A DNA stretch of 64,000 nt. Source: Gambelia wislizenii. Taxonomy: Eukaryota; Chordata; Lepidosauria; Squamata; Crotaphytidae. Shown in pieces: positions 1 through 10,172 of this stretch (position 1 is its first letter; the number at the start of each line of letters is the position of its first letter). The notes beneath the pieces were generated by a model that was not told where the DNA came from, ran no database searches, and was given only the letters and a program-made list of their open reading frames with translations. The stretch covers positions 239,711,809 to 239,775,808 of the forward strand of contig JAUMIR010000002.1 in assembly GCA_030847615.1 (NCBI GenBank), given 5' to 3'. Made by a program: the position numbers and the translations under genes.

Positions 1-1257
1 AAGAAAATTATGTGACTAGATCTGCCAATGTGAAGTGTAGTTTGGTACTGTGTTCTGTTCTCTAACCACTTTTTACATGGCCTACCTACTGGCATAATGC
101 TCTCTCGTAGCTCCCATAAATTTCCATGGAAATTGCACAGGTACCTTTGAGGGAGATTGCATCCCATATTAATTCACAGAAAGGGACCACCATTTGGATT
201 TTCCTCTGTGAGCACCAAAAGGTCTTGAGCTGGTCATGAGAATTCCACTATCATCTTCAGAAGACAAAATGGAAGTTACTATCCTCTGGTTCCCCAAAAG
301 GTGAAAAGGCAGAATTCAAGGTAGTATAATCAAATGGATCCAAGTGAATTTTTTCCTTCCACAAAGTATCATTTGATTATGGAAATTACAGATTCCAGAA
401 CTGCCCAAGCTTGCAAACTAAGGGCTGGTCTAAATGGTGAGAATATACCTCATGGAATTCGCTGGGAATACTACCAGTCTAAACAGGATCCAGAAAGAGG
501 GGGGCTCAAAACGGCAAAAACAATGAGGTAAAAGCCTTCATAGATTTCCCCATACTTTTTCACAAACTGCGAGGCTGGTACACATTTTTGCTCTTTTGGA
601 CTATTGAACAATAAAAAACACAACAGGAAGCACAAAGCTGATTTTCTGGATGAGAGTGGGGGTGGGGCTTGCTAGGAGGGCAAGCACCTGCTGCCGCCAT
701 GTTGTATTTTCGCCTTAGCAATAGCTCGTGTTGGTGATTAAAAAAAGACCAATATTTTCTTTTTTGCTTTGGAGAATCACTCTAACACACCAGCGCATCT
801 TGGGACATTTTTTTAAAAAACGGCAGCAGTGAAGAACTAACGTGAGTAAATCACTTGTGGTCACCATCAAGAATGAGAGGCTTATGGGGGCTTCTGAGGC
901 CAGAAAAATGTTTGGTCTGGCTGCTGCTGCTGCTGCTGCGAGATACCAATAGTATGAGGTATTTGGGATTTCCCCCCTTGTGTAGACCGAGTCTGACTAT
1001 GTGACCTTAAACTCATCACTTGCTACCAATTATGTCAGGAAGGTTTGTTTATTTAATAGTAAGCCTCGTTGGGGGCAGTGTTTAGAAACATTAATATTTG
1101 GAATACAGTTCCTGGAATCTTTGTGGCAATGCTGCTTGGAGGATTCTGGGAGTACAAAAAAATAACTTTTCAAAACTCAATGGAGGGATCACAGCATACA
1201 GGGAAGGAAAATGCATCTCCCTTCCCCACATGCAGTATGTCTGTCATGTACTGCCAT
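1..1257. other. No gene recognised
   Basis: I see no convincing exon or named repeat here. The only simple repeat is a short CTG run at about 917-939. The small open frames are short, start at random positions and have no splice-site or family support. Confidence 0.4.
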
Positions 1258-1560
1258 TCCCAGACACAGTGATCAGCAGTTTCAGAGTTAAAACAGAGAA
1301 CTTTATTGGCACAATAACCCAGAAAGCAAACCCTACAGGGTCATTGTTCAGAATGAAACTCAATTGACAAACCATACATTTAAAGCAGATTCCAGTCTCC
1401 AAAATCTGGTGGGCTACACAATCATTGGCTACACATCATCCCCTTCTCTCTTCTCACAGTACCAGTGTTCAGCCCCTTTCCCCCCAGAGCTGAAACCCAG
1501 CAGCAGTGCTTATCAGGCCACTCTTGGCTTTGACCATTACACTATCTCCCACTGTTAACA
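1258..1560 (-). mobile_element. Possible LTR or 3'-end retroelement remnant
   Basis: Read on the minus strand, the segment starts TGTTAACAGTGGG (complement of 1549-1561) and carries a canonical AATAAA signal at the complement of 1302-1307, near its far end. That arrangement (TG start, polyadenylation signal towards the 3' end) fits an LTR. No matching target-site duplication or clear CA terminus was found, so the call is weak. It could equally be the polyadenylated end of some other transcript or retroelement. Confidence 0.25.
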
Positions 1561-2136
1561 AGTGTAGAGAAACGCAAACACAATTAACCACAAGATTTCA
1601 CAGCAACACTGACATTGGCATAAAAAGAGCACGTCCAGGATCGATCCTGACAATATCTATATACACAAATATACATGTACACAGAGGAAAAAGAGAGAAA
1701 TTGAGAGATGGAGGGGAAGGCAACAAAAAAGGATTTCCATTGGCACCAATGAGTAAAGCATGGCTGATACAGCTTTCTCAAGGTTCCCACAGAATATATT
1801 TAACTCCATCCCCCATCATCCCCAGCAAGCACAATGAAATTTGCAATCATGAGATGATAAGAAGAACCATGCTAGACCAAACAATAGACCTATGTAGTCC
1901 AATATTCTGGTCACACAGAAGCCCACCAAGAGGCCCCCATGAGAAGCCCACAAAAGGTGTATATGTATGCAACAGTGCCCTCCTATTGTACTCCCCAGCA
2001 TCTGATTTTTTTTAAATTTTTGATATGGAGAGGCATACTGGCTCTGATAACTTGGGGAATGCATAACCATCATAGCACATAGCCTCTGAGAGCCCTGACC
2101 TTCCCTCAATATGTCCAATCCCCTTTTAAAGCCGCC
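1561..2136. other. No feature recognised
   Basis: A 169-codon plus-strand frame overlaps this stretch (1506-2015), but its composition is that of random translation. It lacks domains and splice context and overlaps minus-strand frames of similar length. Nothing else stands out. Confidence 0.35.
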
Positions 2137-2325
2137 TAAGGCCAAATCCACACTATTTTTTACAAGGCCTTTAATTTTACAAGGTCTTTCGCCTCCTCTG
2201 CCAAAGAGTGCTGGTGCCTCACCAAACTACAAATCCCAGGATTCCATAGGAAGGAGCCATGGCAAATAATCAGTTTCAAACTCTCTTATTTGTGTAGTGT
2301 GACTGTGGCCCAAGTTTGCAGCCAC
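2137..2325. mobile_element. Foldback MITE, hAT-like palindromic family, decayed copy
   Basis: The segment has the core of a roughly 200-bp palindromic family seen seven times in the window: a half-site ending in the phrase ACTACAAATCCCAGGATTCC, then its inverted partner. Outer arms here are degraded. Other copies lie near 12.5, 14.2, 18.1, 22.0, 27.2 and 62.9 kb. Family assignment to hAT is inference from size and the terminal sequence of better copies. Confidence 0.5.
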
Positions 2326-2705
2326 AATTGCTTCTTGGAAGTTTTTCCATCCCATCCCTGCCTTCATCTTCAGTGGGTGACCCCAGATTCTAGCATGATG
2401 AGAGACAAATAAAAGCTTTCTCCATGTGGAACAATTTTAGACACTTTTGTTATGTCTCCCTTTATTCGCTTATTTGCTAAGCTAAACAGCTCCCAGCCCT
2501 TTTAATTTTCACCCAATGGAGGCTCAGTTGCTTCATCACCTTGATTCTTTGCCTTTTTCTATATCTTTCCTAACCATGACCAGGTTGCAGAATGCTGTTC
2601 CAAATGAACCAGGTAATTTTCCTCCGCAGAGCAGACCCTTGAAAACTGCTCAGCCTACATTTATGGGATATTTAAACACCTGAGAGTATTTAAGAACATG
2701 AATGA
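2326..2705. other. No feature recognised
   Basis: AT-moderate sequence without recognisable repeats, exons or RNA genes. Confidence 0.35.
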
Positions 2706-2790
2706 GAGCCACTATGGTATAATGGTTTGGATGTTAGACTAAGACACTGGGAAACCAGGATTCAGATCCCTACTCAGCCCATACTTAAAT
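2706..2790 (+). mobile_element. Sauria-type SINE, tRNA-derived head fragment
   Basis: The segment matches the tRNA-like head of the squamate SINE family represented by longer copies at 9.6, 40.9 and 45.3 kb: a box-A-like GGTATAATGGTTTGGATG followed by a box-B-like CAGGATTCAGATCCC. The RTE-like tail is missing. It is a SINE promoter remnant and not a tRNA gene, because the acceptor and anticodon stems do not pair properly. Confidence 0.55.
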
Positions 2791-3464
2791 GGTCCAGCTA
2801 GCAATGAGAGGTGATGGAAGTTGCACTTCAACAGCAGTCACATGTTGCTCACAAGTTGCTGACCTAGCCCAATATTACCCACTCTGATTACTAGGGGTAG
2901 TAACGTCTGCATCGTTGACAAAGAGAGAGGGAGTACAAACACCCCACCAAAGAAAAGGACAAAAGGGGCTACGATTTGCATATAATCGATTTGCACATCT
3001 ACAAATCATCCTACAATTAAATAGAATCTTGGGTAGTTCCTACTAAAACCCAGAGCAGAATTGCCCGGCCCCCTGACATGGAAACCATGATATCCCATGG
3101 AGCAAACTACAACAACAACAATAAAAGAAAAACCCAAAAACCAGTAGGCTAAGTTTGGAGCAAGGACATGACAGGTGTTGTAAAAACAGGACCAGCATGC
3201 TCTTCTGCCCACTATTTCTCTCTCCCCAAAGTCCACCTTCCTAAAGCACTTTTGGCCTTGTAGAAGCAGCCACTGGAAGGTCAGAGGGATACATTTCGCC
3301 TGTTCTGTGTTAGCACTGCTGCCCTCCAATCCATGCTGAAAACAACCAGCACAATAGAGCTAGCAAGAGCAGTGGATCTGCTTGACTTGAGGGAACAGGC
3401 TTAATATCTCTTATTGAAGATCATCAGAGGAGGGAACTACCTCCCTTGGTAAGATCTGTGCAAG
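2791..3464. other. No gene recognised
   Basis: A weak resemblance to the MITE family copied at 7978-8232 (phrases around CAGAGCAGAATTGCC and CTGACATGG) occurs near 3050-3085. Otherwise I see nothing. Confidence 0.3.
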
Positions 3465-3601
3465 ACTTCCCCAGCCTAGTGCCCTCCAGGTGTATGGGAC
3501 TGCAAATCTCATCTCTTGTAGCTAGCACAGTTTATGGAATATGACAAGAGGCTCCAAGATCTAGTCAGCACAGCTGGAGGGCTGCAGGTTGGGAAAGGCT
3601 G
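3465..3601. mobile_element. Short foldback MITE (CCCAGCCTAGTGCCCTCCAG family)
   Basis: The left end reads TTCCCCAGCCTAGTGCCCTC and the right end GAGGGCTGCAGGTTGGGAAA, an imperfect inverted pair about 137 bp apart. Related copies or halves lie near 44.9, 46.4, 50.1 and 53.9 kb. The element has no coding capacity. A hAT origin is inferred from its small foldback form. Confidence 0.5.
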
Positions 3602-3684
3602 GTCCATAACATTTATCCCTGTATCAATATGATGGTCAAGGCCAGTTGACCAATTCCATTGTCATGGGGGTGGCAAATCCACTC

Positions 3685-3939
3685 TTAGTTTTCTGACTGC
3701 TCCTTCAACAGCTCTGATTTTATGGGAGCTCCAGTGCTCAAACTCTGTTGGGAATAAGGCCCAGCACCTGGATTGGCTCCCATGCAACCTAGAGGAGCTG
3801 CAGGAGGAGTGGCCATAACATCAGGATTGGATTCTGCTGGTCCCATGGCAAGAAATCCACCAGCTTCCCTTGGCAAGGGGACTGTATGGTTTTGTACCAT
3901 GTGGCTCATACCTGGTTGCCGAGTATGGAATTCACCAGC
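3685..3939 (-). CDS. Candidate terminal coding exon of an unidentified host gene
   Basis: On the minus strand a strong splice acceptor (pyrimidine-rich tract then CTACAG, complement of 3940-3945) opens directly into an 84-residue frame. It starts AGEFHTRQPGMSHM and ends LLKEQSEN followed by a stop at 3685-3687. The acceptor leaves the exon in phase 0. The composition (Met, Pro, Gly and Ser rich, with a sumoylation-like IKSE near the end) resembles the disordered C terminus of a transcriptional coactivator, though I cannot name the protein. It does not look like any transposon protein. Upstream exons, if real, would lie at higher coordinates or beyond the window; none was recognised. Confidence 0.45.
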   Translation of the reverse strand, partial: AGEFHTRQPGMSHMVQNHTVPLPREAGGFLAMGPAESNPDVMATPPAAPLGCMGANPGAGPYSQQSLSTGAPIKSELLKEQSEN

Positions 3940-4386
3940 CTGTAGAAAGGGAAATGAAAATACAACCATGGTATGCCTATGGTTTTGGGGCACACCAGAG
4001 CTTGAAAATAAGTAGTTACAAATAACTTGTTAGTTGGTGTTTTTTAAAAAATCTGTACCAAAGCTGTAACTACATTACAATCATAACTTAACAAAAGATA
4101 GCTTAATTTCTCTTGTGGTGTAAATAACTTTAAGCATTTAGTTACTTTCATAAGTTAAAGTGTAGGACCTTATTTAATTGTAGAGGTTCAAGTATTTTTG
4201 GTGGAAGTGAGGTAGCATTAAATGGAAAAATAATCCATTCATATTAATTGATTCACTGAAAAGATAAAAGATAATTCATTGCATTGATTGTTGTTGGTGT
4301 GTTATTTTTTTAGTTTAAAAAACATCAATTGAAATTATCAAAAAATCAGAAAAAAATAATACTCCAAGTAATAAATTAAAGTAATG
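3940..4386. other. AT-rich sequence; possible intron upstream of the candidate exon
   Basis: No repeat recognised. If the exon at 3685-3939 is real, this is intronic sequence, and the tract immediately beside the exon supplies its pyrimidine-rich acceptor. Confidence 0.3.
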
Positions 4387-4562
4387 TACAGGTTGACACC
4401 CTTATCCACAGATTCAGTGTCTACAGTTTCACTTATCCATGTCAAATATATGTTCCCTCTAAGCATTTCTAACTCCTCCAATGTGATTCTAGAGTCAACA
4501 TCCAGAGTTCATCTCATTGAAAACAATAGGGTTCTCTATTATCCACAGTTTCAGGTATCCAT

Positions 4563-4597
<35 letters not shown>

Positions 4598-4641
4598 CTT
4601 GGAACATATCCTCCATGGATGGATACAGGGGTCAACCTGTA
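4387..4641. mobile_element. Tigger/pogo-like MITE
   Basis: The terminal inverted repeats read TACAGGTTGACACCCTTATCC at the left and, inverted, TACAGGTTGACCCCTGTATCC at the right. Both are bounded by TA, as expected for Tc1/mariner-superfamily insertions. The interior has Tigger-style internal phrases (CTTATCCATG, GGTATCCATGG) and no coding capacity. A TG microsatellite grew inside it at 4564-4593. Confidence 0.7.
4564..4593 (+). repeat. (TG)15 microsatellite
   Basis: An uninterrupted TG dinucleotide run of 15 units inside the Tigger-like MITE. It is a potential Z-DNA former and length-polymorphic site. Confidence 0.95.
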
Positions 4642-4695
4642 CTTTATTTGACTGATTAACTCCATTGGTGTGTTACAACAGTGAAAACATACACT

Positions 4696-5040
4696 TTTTA
4701 AAAAAAATATTTTTATTGAACATTAAGTTGACAAGACAGTAAAACAAAAAAGTGCAAGTATATATACACATATTACTATATCTGTATACACACAGAAATA
4801 TTAGTCAAAGAAAAAACATTGAAAAAAGAAGAGAAAAACAAAACAAACACAAAATCTATAAAATAGAATATAGAACTAAATAGACTGAAATTCCCATCAC
4901 CCACGTGAATTTAGAACTCCCCGTTTTATCTATTCTGTAGTTCAATCTTATTTATTGTATTGTACCCTTCTCTATAAGTACCATCTTATCAATCCTAACT
5001 CACTTATCTTCTCTGGAACAATTAGTAGTTATCACTAGCC
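4696..5040 (-). mobile_element. Possible L1-type 3' end
   Basis: The segment begins with a T-rich tract and AT-rich sequence (ATTTTTATTGAACATTAAG), then A-rich low-complexity sequence like the complement of a squamate L1 3' untranslated region. No reverse-transcriptase remnant or target-site duplication was identified, so this is tentative. Confidence 0.3.
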
Positions 5041-6355
5041 TACAGCACGTATGAGTGTAAATGTTTTAAAATGTGGGCCTAGATCATGCACCAGAAGCTA
5101 TGCTGTGTGACTTCACGACAATGGAGCCATGATGCTGACACAATATGTAACCATGCTAGTGAATTGTGACAACACACAGTGGGGCACCATGCAAGATATC
5201 CCATTACACAACAGGATACATTGCGTAATGGGACACATTGTACATCAGGGCCGCTGCCCAATGGTCAAACTGCTGGCTCCATTTGCCCAAAGGTCCTAGC
5301 GGCATAGCCGCATCACCATTTCCCTCCTAAGAGTATGAACATTACATAATGGCAGAATTCAACTTTACAGGATCATATGTTGGTTTACGATGACATTGCT
5401 TCCCAGCAGGTTGCCAGCCATGTAAAAATTAACAAATTGTGTCTTATCTATTAATTTTAAACAAATGACTTCTATGCCTTCACGCTGGCTCTTGCTGTTG
5501 CTTAGTGCTGTGTTGTGGCTGCTGAGCCAAGGACAAGATGGAGCATAGGAAAATGTGTTTACCAATTGGTTGAATGGCAAGATGACTCAAACTGCTGATA
5601 AGGACTGGGAAGAGTGGAAATTGTTTTTAAGAAATAATTATAATATAAGTTGAATACTGTGGAAGTGAGAACTAGGGGGGATCATTAAACAGCGGATTGC
5701 AATGCTGATATATAGATTATTCAAGAAACATGAAATAGTTGACATTAGCCAACATTTGTATTGGAAGGAAGTCATTTATTGTTAAATATTGTTTATTGTT
5801 TATTCTAATAAGTTACAGTATGGTAGATTACATTTTCACAATTAATGTAAAACCACAATTAAATAGTAAGGTTGGAATATCATACAATGATGAATGGATA
5901 TTATAAACAGAATTTGTGATGCTGAGTTTTATTGATGGCGTATGAGTTTTTTTTTATCGTCGTATAAAAGTGGAAAACATAATAATTTTTTTAAAGGAAA
6001 ATGTGTTTTATGATATTTCTGTGATTGTAGCATGCTAATATTTATAAGTAACTTCAATTAACAGTAACTAAAAGCTATATTTGAGAAAGAAGAAAATAAA
6101 TAGTAATGGTAATTAACTACTTTGGGAGAAGGGCTTGGAATTATAACATTTCTTCTCTTGCTGCCAAAGGTACTCCCTGCAGACCCAGCTGTTACTCTTT
6201 GCAGAGTGATCATCAGTGTTTCTAAGATGAAGAATATCATTCTAGAACATGGAAATGTTTTCCCTGATAATTCATCTAATGTTGCAAATGTTACAATAAG
6301 GGTGGTGGTGCTAGAAAGCACCCAACCCCTCCTTTCTCAAGCACTGTGCTTGTTT
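5041..6355. other. No gene recognised
   Basis: The first third holds short repeated phrases (CACAATGGAGCC-like, GGGACACATTG) with no clear family. The remainder is AT-rich unique-looking sequence. Confidence 0.3.
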
Positions 6356-7611
6356 CATCTGGGTGCCGTTTACACGATGAAAATGTAGTGGGAAGAATTC
6401 GTGTCGAACCCTGGCTGTTTACACGTACATCGGGTTGGGTACGTGATTTTTGGAAGGGGGGGCACCTTTTATCCCTCAACCTGCAGGACTTCCAGTCCCA
6501 CAGTTTGTGCTGTTTTTTAAAAAAGTCACTGGAGGATTCGGAAAATTGGAAATGTAAACAGCCTGGGACAAGCTATCTCGGTACTAGGGGATGACTGGAA
6601 ATGGTGACTGGGGGCGGGCTTAGAGATCAGCGACCAGAAAAGGAGGGGTCAGTCACCCGTTCAACAGATCCAGCCTCACCAGCTGAAAACAAAGGCATCC
6701 CTTCCAGCTGCACGTAGGTTTGTGTGTGCGTGCGTGTACTCAATCACCTTTTTAAATGGATTTCTACACTGCAAACCCTTCAGCTTTAACCTCTTCCTCA
6801 ACTGCATGTTACAAAGAGATCGTGGTGGGCAGAGCGTCGCCCATTCATCCCCTGCCTTGATCACCTCCCTGGGTCTGAACGGATAATCATACATTCATCA
6901 CCCCCCCCCAGGCACAGTAAAATATTCAAGCGTCTGAGCGAATGAACAAACTTTTATTCCCCCCCCCCCAACAAGGCACAGTAAAAAAATGCCAGCATCT
7001 GTGTCTTTCAAAATGCCTGTGTGTCACTGGCTTGAAATCTTCACTCTGCAGTTCCCTCTGCTTTAAGCATCAAGATTTTAAAAGAAATCCCAAGCCTCTC
7101 CTCCCCCCCCCCCAAACTCGGCTTGATTTCAAAAGGAAAGCACAGGGTTTAATTGTTCCTGCGTTTGAGCAAAAGATCACATTCTGGGTCTTTCAAAATG
7201 CCTTCTGCCTCTGCTTAAAGGGTTAACATTTTTAAGAGACAGGACAAACATAAGCCTCTGCCCCTCTCCCCCCCCCCGCCAGCCAGCCAATAGCATCGCT
7301 CGTGGCGCGGAACTCTAAGGGAAGTATGTCACCGAGGTTGTGAAAACACAAGTAATCGCATCCTTGATTGACAGCCAAAAAAAAAAAAATCCCGGTAGGC
7401 TCAACATGTGTAAACAACAAAAACACGGGATATAAGAGTACGAGACCAATAAAAAGAAACGGAACTTTTGACGTGTAAATATTAATCACGGGATCTTCCA
7501 GGATTTCCTAAAGAGTGACAAAAATCGTCTAAACAGCGTGGGACAAATACAGGATCAGGAAGTCACGGTAAGCCCCGCAACAAAAATTGTCGTGTAATTG
7601 GCACCCAGATG
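6356..7611. mobile_element. Non-autonomous DNA transposon, 1.26 kb
   Basis: The inverted ends read CATCTGGGTGCCGTTTACAC at the left and, inverted, CATCTGGGTGCCAATTACAC at the right (18 of 20 identical). Subterminal segments near both ends share AC-rich phrases such as TTTACACGT and GACGTGTAAA. There is no transposase frame. The interior has four poly-C runs and partial internal duplications (CAGTAAAAAAATGCCAGCAT versus CAGTAAAATATTCAAGCGTC, and two copies of CTTTCAAAATGCC). I could not read an unambiguous target-site duplication. hAT-like is the best guess. Confidence 0.6.
6901..7277 (-). repeat. Four poly-C runs (G-runs on the minus strand)
   Basis: Runs of 9-11 cytosines occur at 6901-6909, 6959-6969, 7103-7113 and 7268-7277, all inside the DNA element at 6356-7611. 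On the minus strand these are four G-runs that could support quadruplex structures. Confidence 0.9.
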
Positions 7612-7977
7612 TCTCTCCTCCCCTCTTCCTAGGTTGTTTCTGTTTCTTAATTAAAAGTCCTTCACTCCACACAATTTTTTGGTTGGCGTTCATGGTGCCA
7701 CCTTTGTTCTGTCTTAGTGCCATCAAACATTCAGTTCTGGAGTTTTCTTCCCCATTGTGTGTAGGTCAATGCCCTGCACTGGGATGCTGAGAAACAAAGC
7801 ATGCATGCACACACAACCGAAATGTACAGGTGCCTGCTCGCATTCCACTATGCAGTCTGCACATCATACCCCTGGAAAATTCCCACAGATACCCATGAAT
7901 GGATAGGGATCTCAGGAGCTGGAAGAGGCCCAGTCTTCTCTGGACCTCTGATAAGAAGGTGGTGGAATGGTTTATGC
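7612..7977. other. No feature recognised
   Basis: No repeat, exon or RNA gene identified. Confidence 0.35.
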
Positions 7978-8232
7978 ATACTAGATTGCCTTTACAATTT
8001 GTGGTGGCTTGTTGCTCCTAGTGGGATGGTGACCTATTCCGGCTTTTAGTGTGAACTTTAAAAGAGCTGTTGAAGGTGCTGAACCCATACCTCATGAGGT
8101 ATCAAATGCAGCGGGGCTGGGGGCTTCCATGTAAAGGAGGGAAGTGAATCTGCTCTAGGTTAAAGTTTGGGCTAAAACCCAGAGTGGATTCACTGCCCCA
8201 TTGACATGGAAGTAATCAGCCACCATTACTTG
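7978..8232. mobile_element. Foldback MITE (GGTGGCTGAT family), copy 1
   Basis: The left half has GTGGTGGCTT and a segment GTGAACTTTAAAAGAGCTGTTG, and the right half ends GGAAGTAATCAGCCACCATT. The same order of blocks recurs at 22528-22714, which defines a repeat family. Both copies lack coding capacity. Confidence 0.5.
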
Positions 8233-9589
8233 CAATCACATAACTGCATTCCCTATCTGAATGTGGGATGCAAATTCTGTTAGTGAGCCTTTGGGGATAA
8301 ACTGAGATTCACATTTGAATGAACAATCCAGCCAGTAAGGATATGCCTTATTGCTTTTAATCTCTCTCCCCTTCCGTAGCCATGCTCTTTTGCAGACACA
8401 GCAGATTCGAGCCAACAGGGAAGCAAGCAAGAAGATTTAAAGTCTCTGCAGTTAAACATTCAGTGTGATTCCTTTTAAATGAGACTTAGAGGTCCCTGCT
8501 AAATAAATCGGATTGCTGGGACTTCCCATTTTGTGGTATGCCGCTTTAGTTGATGGACAGTTATTGAAGGAACTCAGGAGTAGGGTATTTTTTTTTTATT
8601 TAAATGCTTCCAATATGAACCACTCTCAAGGTAACCATTACTATCTCTTAAAAACATTTCATTATGAAGGCAAATGTATGTTTTAGCAATGCTCAGATGG
8701 CTACTTAATGTCATGTTTATCCCAGGCCAGACACTCTCCGAAACAAATGAGAGTTTTAAGATCTAGCTTTCCTTTTTGTTTAATGGAGGTAAAGTTGTTT
8801 AAATCATCCACTTCCATATAAACGTTTCACTTAAAACAAGCCGACCTATTCCTCTCCATTAAAAGTTCATTCATCACAAACAGAGGAAAGGTTTCAGCAA
8901 GTTTCAAAGAGGGATTGGACATCTCAATGGAGCAGGGAGAATAGCTAATAGTTTCACATAGTGGAGGACAGAATGTGAAACCTCCTGCCTCGGGGCTGTA
9001 CCTGATCTCCACTCTGTCATTACCAGCAACTGATCTCATCAAAGGTTGCATGCTCCCCTCCCTGCTGCCCTGTGAAAAGCTTCAGATGTTCTGCCACACA
9101 TGTGGTGGGGACAGGATATTGGTCGATAGAGGCCATATGTGCAAGCCTGTGTGGCAGTACATTTTGCAAAAATGATCTCTTGTTAATAAGATCCAACCAT
9201 GACACAGAAATCTTGTCAGCACCTTGGGTTGGATGCTAATGAGATGCACAAACACAGGAAGCATAGTCGATCCTATTTCTTGTGTCCTCACACCTCATTA
9301 ATGTTCACAAAGGAGACCCAAAGATCTTCCCCATGTGGAAATGTATGTGCATCCAGTGTGGTGATGCTGTGCCTGAATGTCCAGGAAATGTGATGTTCTC
9401 AAAGCCAAACAACAAATGCAATTAAGTCAGATGGGACAACATTCCTGGAACTATATAATTTCAAACTGCATGTGGTGGCGGTTGTGGTTAACTGAATCTT
9501 CCCCAAGTAAAATAATATCTCCCTGCAGGTAGAAATCTACAGGGAGGAGAAAGCTTGGTTAGAACTGTCAGGCTGATATTGATTTTACA
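8233..9589. other. No gene recognised
   Basis: About 1.35 kb with no repeat I can name and no exon-like frame. Short frames at 8827-9291 overlap each other on both strands, as expected by chance. Confidence 0.35.
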
Positions 9590-9832
9590 AAGTTGTTGTT
9601 CTGTGCCTTCAAGTCATTTTATTTCTGACTTATCGTGACCCTAAGGTGACCCTATCATTGGAGGCAAGGTTTTTTCAGAAGGGGTTTGCCATTGCCTTCC
9701 TCTGAGGCTGAAAGAGTGTGACTTGTCCAAGGTCACCCATAGGGTTTCCATGCCTGAGCAGAGATTCAAACCCTGGTCTACAGAGTCACAGTCCAACACT
9801 CAAACCACTACACCCCACTGGCTCTCCCCAGT
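9590..9832 (-). mobile_element. Sauria-type SINE, nearly full length
   Basis: Read on the minus strand: a tRNA-like head (box B-like GGGTTTGAATC), a central segment GGTCACCTT-complement and GGCAATGGCAAACC, and an RTE/BovB-like tail ending in a short GTT/AAC microsatellite (complement of 9592-9600). This is the usual layout of squamate SINEs mobilised by RTE/BovB LINEs. It is transcribed by RNA polymerase III when intact. Confidence 0.7.
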
Positions 9833-9896
9833 GAAGGACATTATTTTGTGTAAGATTATTCAATCATGTAATCCTCTCTGGCAGTCTGAAACAATA

Positions 9897-10118
9897 TACA
9901 GTAGGACCCCGTATCCACTGATTCATTATTCACTGATTCAATTATCGACAGGACACAAAACAGCACACCTACCATAGAGTCTTCCTAGAAATTGTGTCCT
10001 CTCTAGACATTTTCTAGGTCCTCCAAGGCAACTCTATGGTATTTTATGCATGGTTTTCAGTATCCACAGCCCCTCCCTGAACCAATCGCCAGCAGATACA
10101 GGAGTGGGTCCTACTGTA
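9897..10118. mobile_element. Tigger/pogo-like MITE
   Basis: The ends are TACAGTAGGACCCCGTATCC and, inverted, TACAGTAGGACCCACTCCTG, bounded by TA. The interior (CACTGATTC repeated, ATCGACAGG, CAGTATCCACAG) is typical of non-autonomous Tigger relatives. There is no coding capacity. Confidence 0.65.
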
Positions 10119-10130
10119 ATTTAATACCCT

Positions 10131-10172
10131 AGAGGCACCAGATCCTGTCTGATCTTGGAAGCTAAGCAGGGT
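10131..10172 (+). pseudogene. 5S-rRNA-like fragment
   Basis: The sequence CCAGATCCTGTCTGATCTT followed by GGAAGCTAAGCAGGGT matches the internal promoter region of eukaryotic 5S rRNA almost base for base. Only about 42 bp are present, and it stops exactly where the CR1 3' end begins. It may be a 5S-headed SINE remnant or a truncated 5S pseudogene. It is too short to be functional. Confidence 0.6.

Noticed and set aside
1506..2151. 169- and 111-codon frames on opposite strands
   Set aside because: No domains, no splice context, and they overlap each other.
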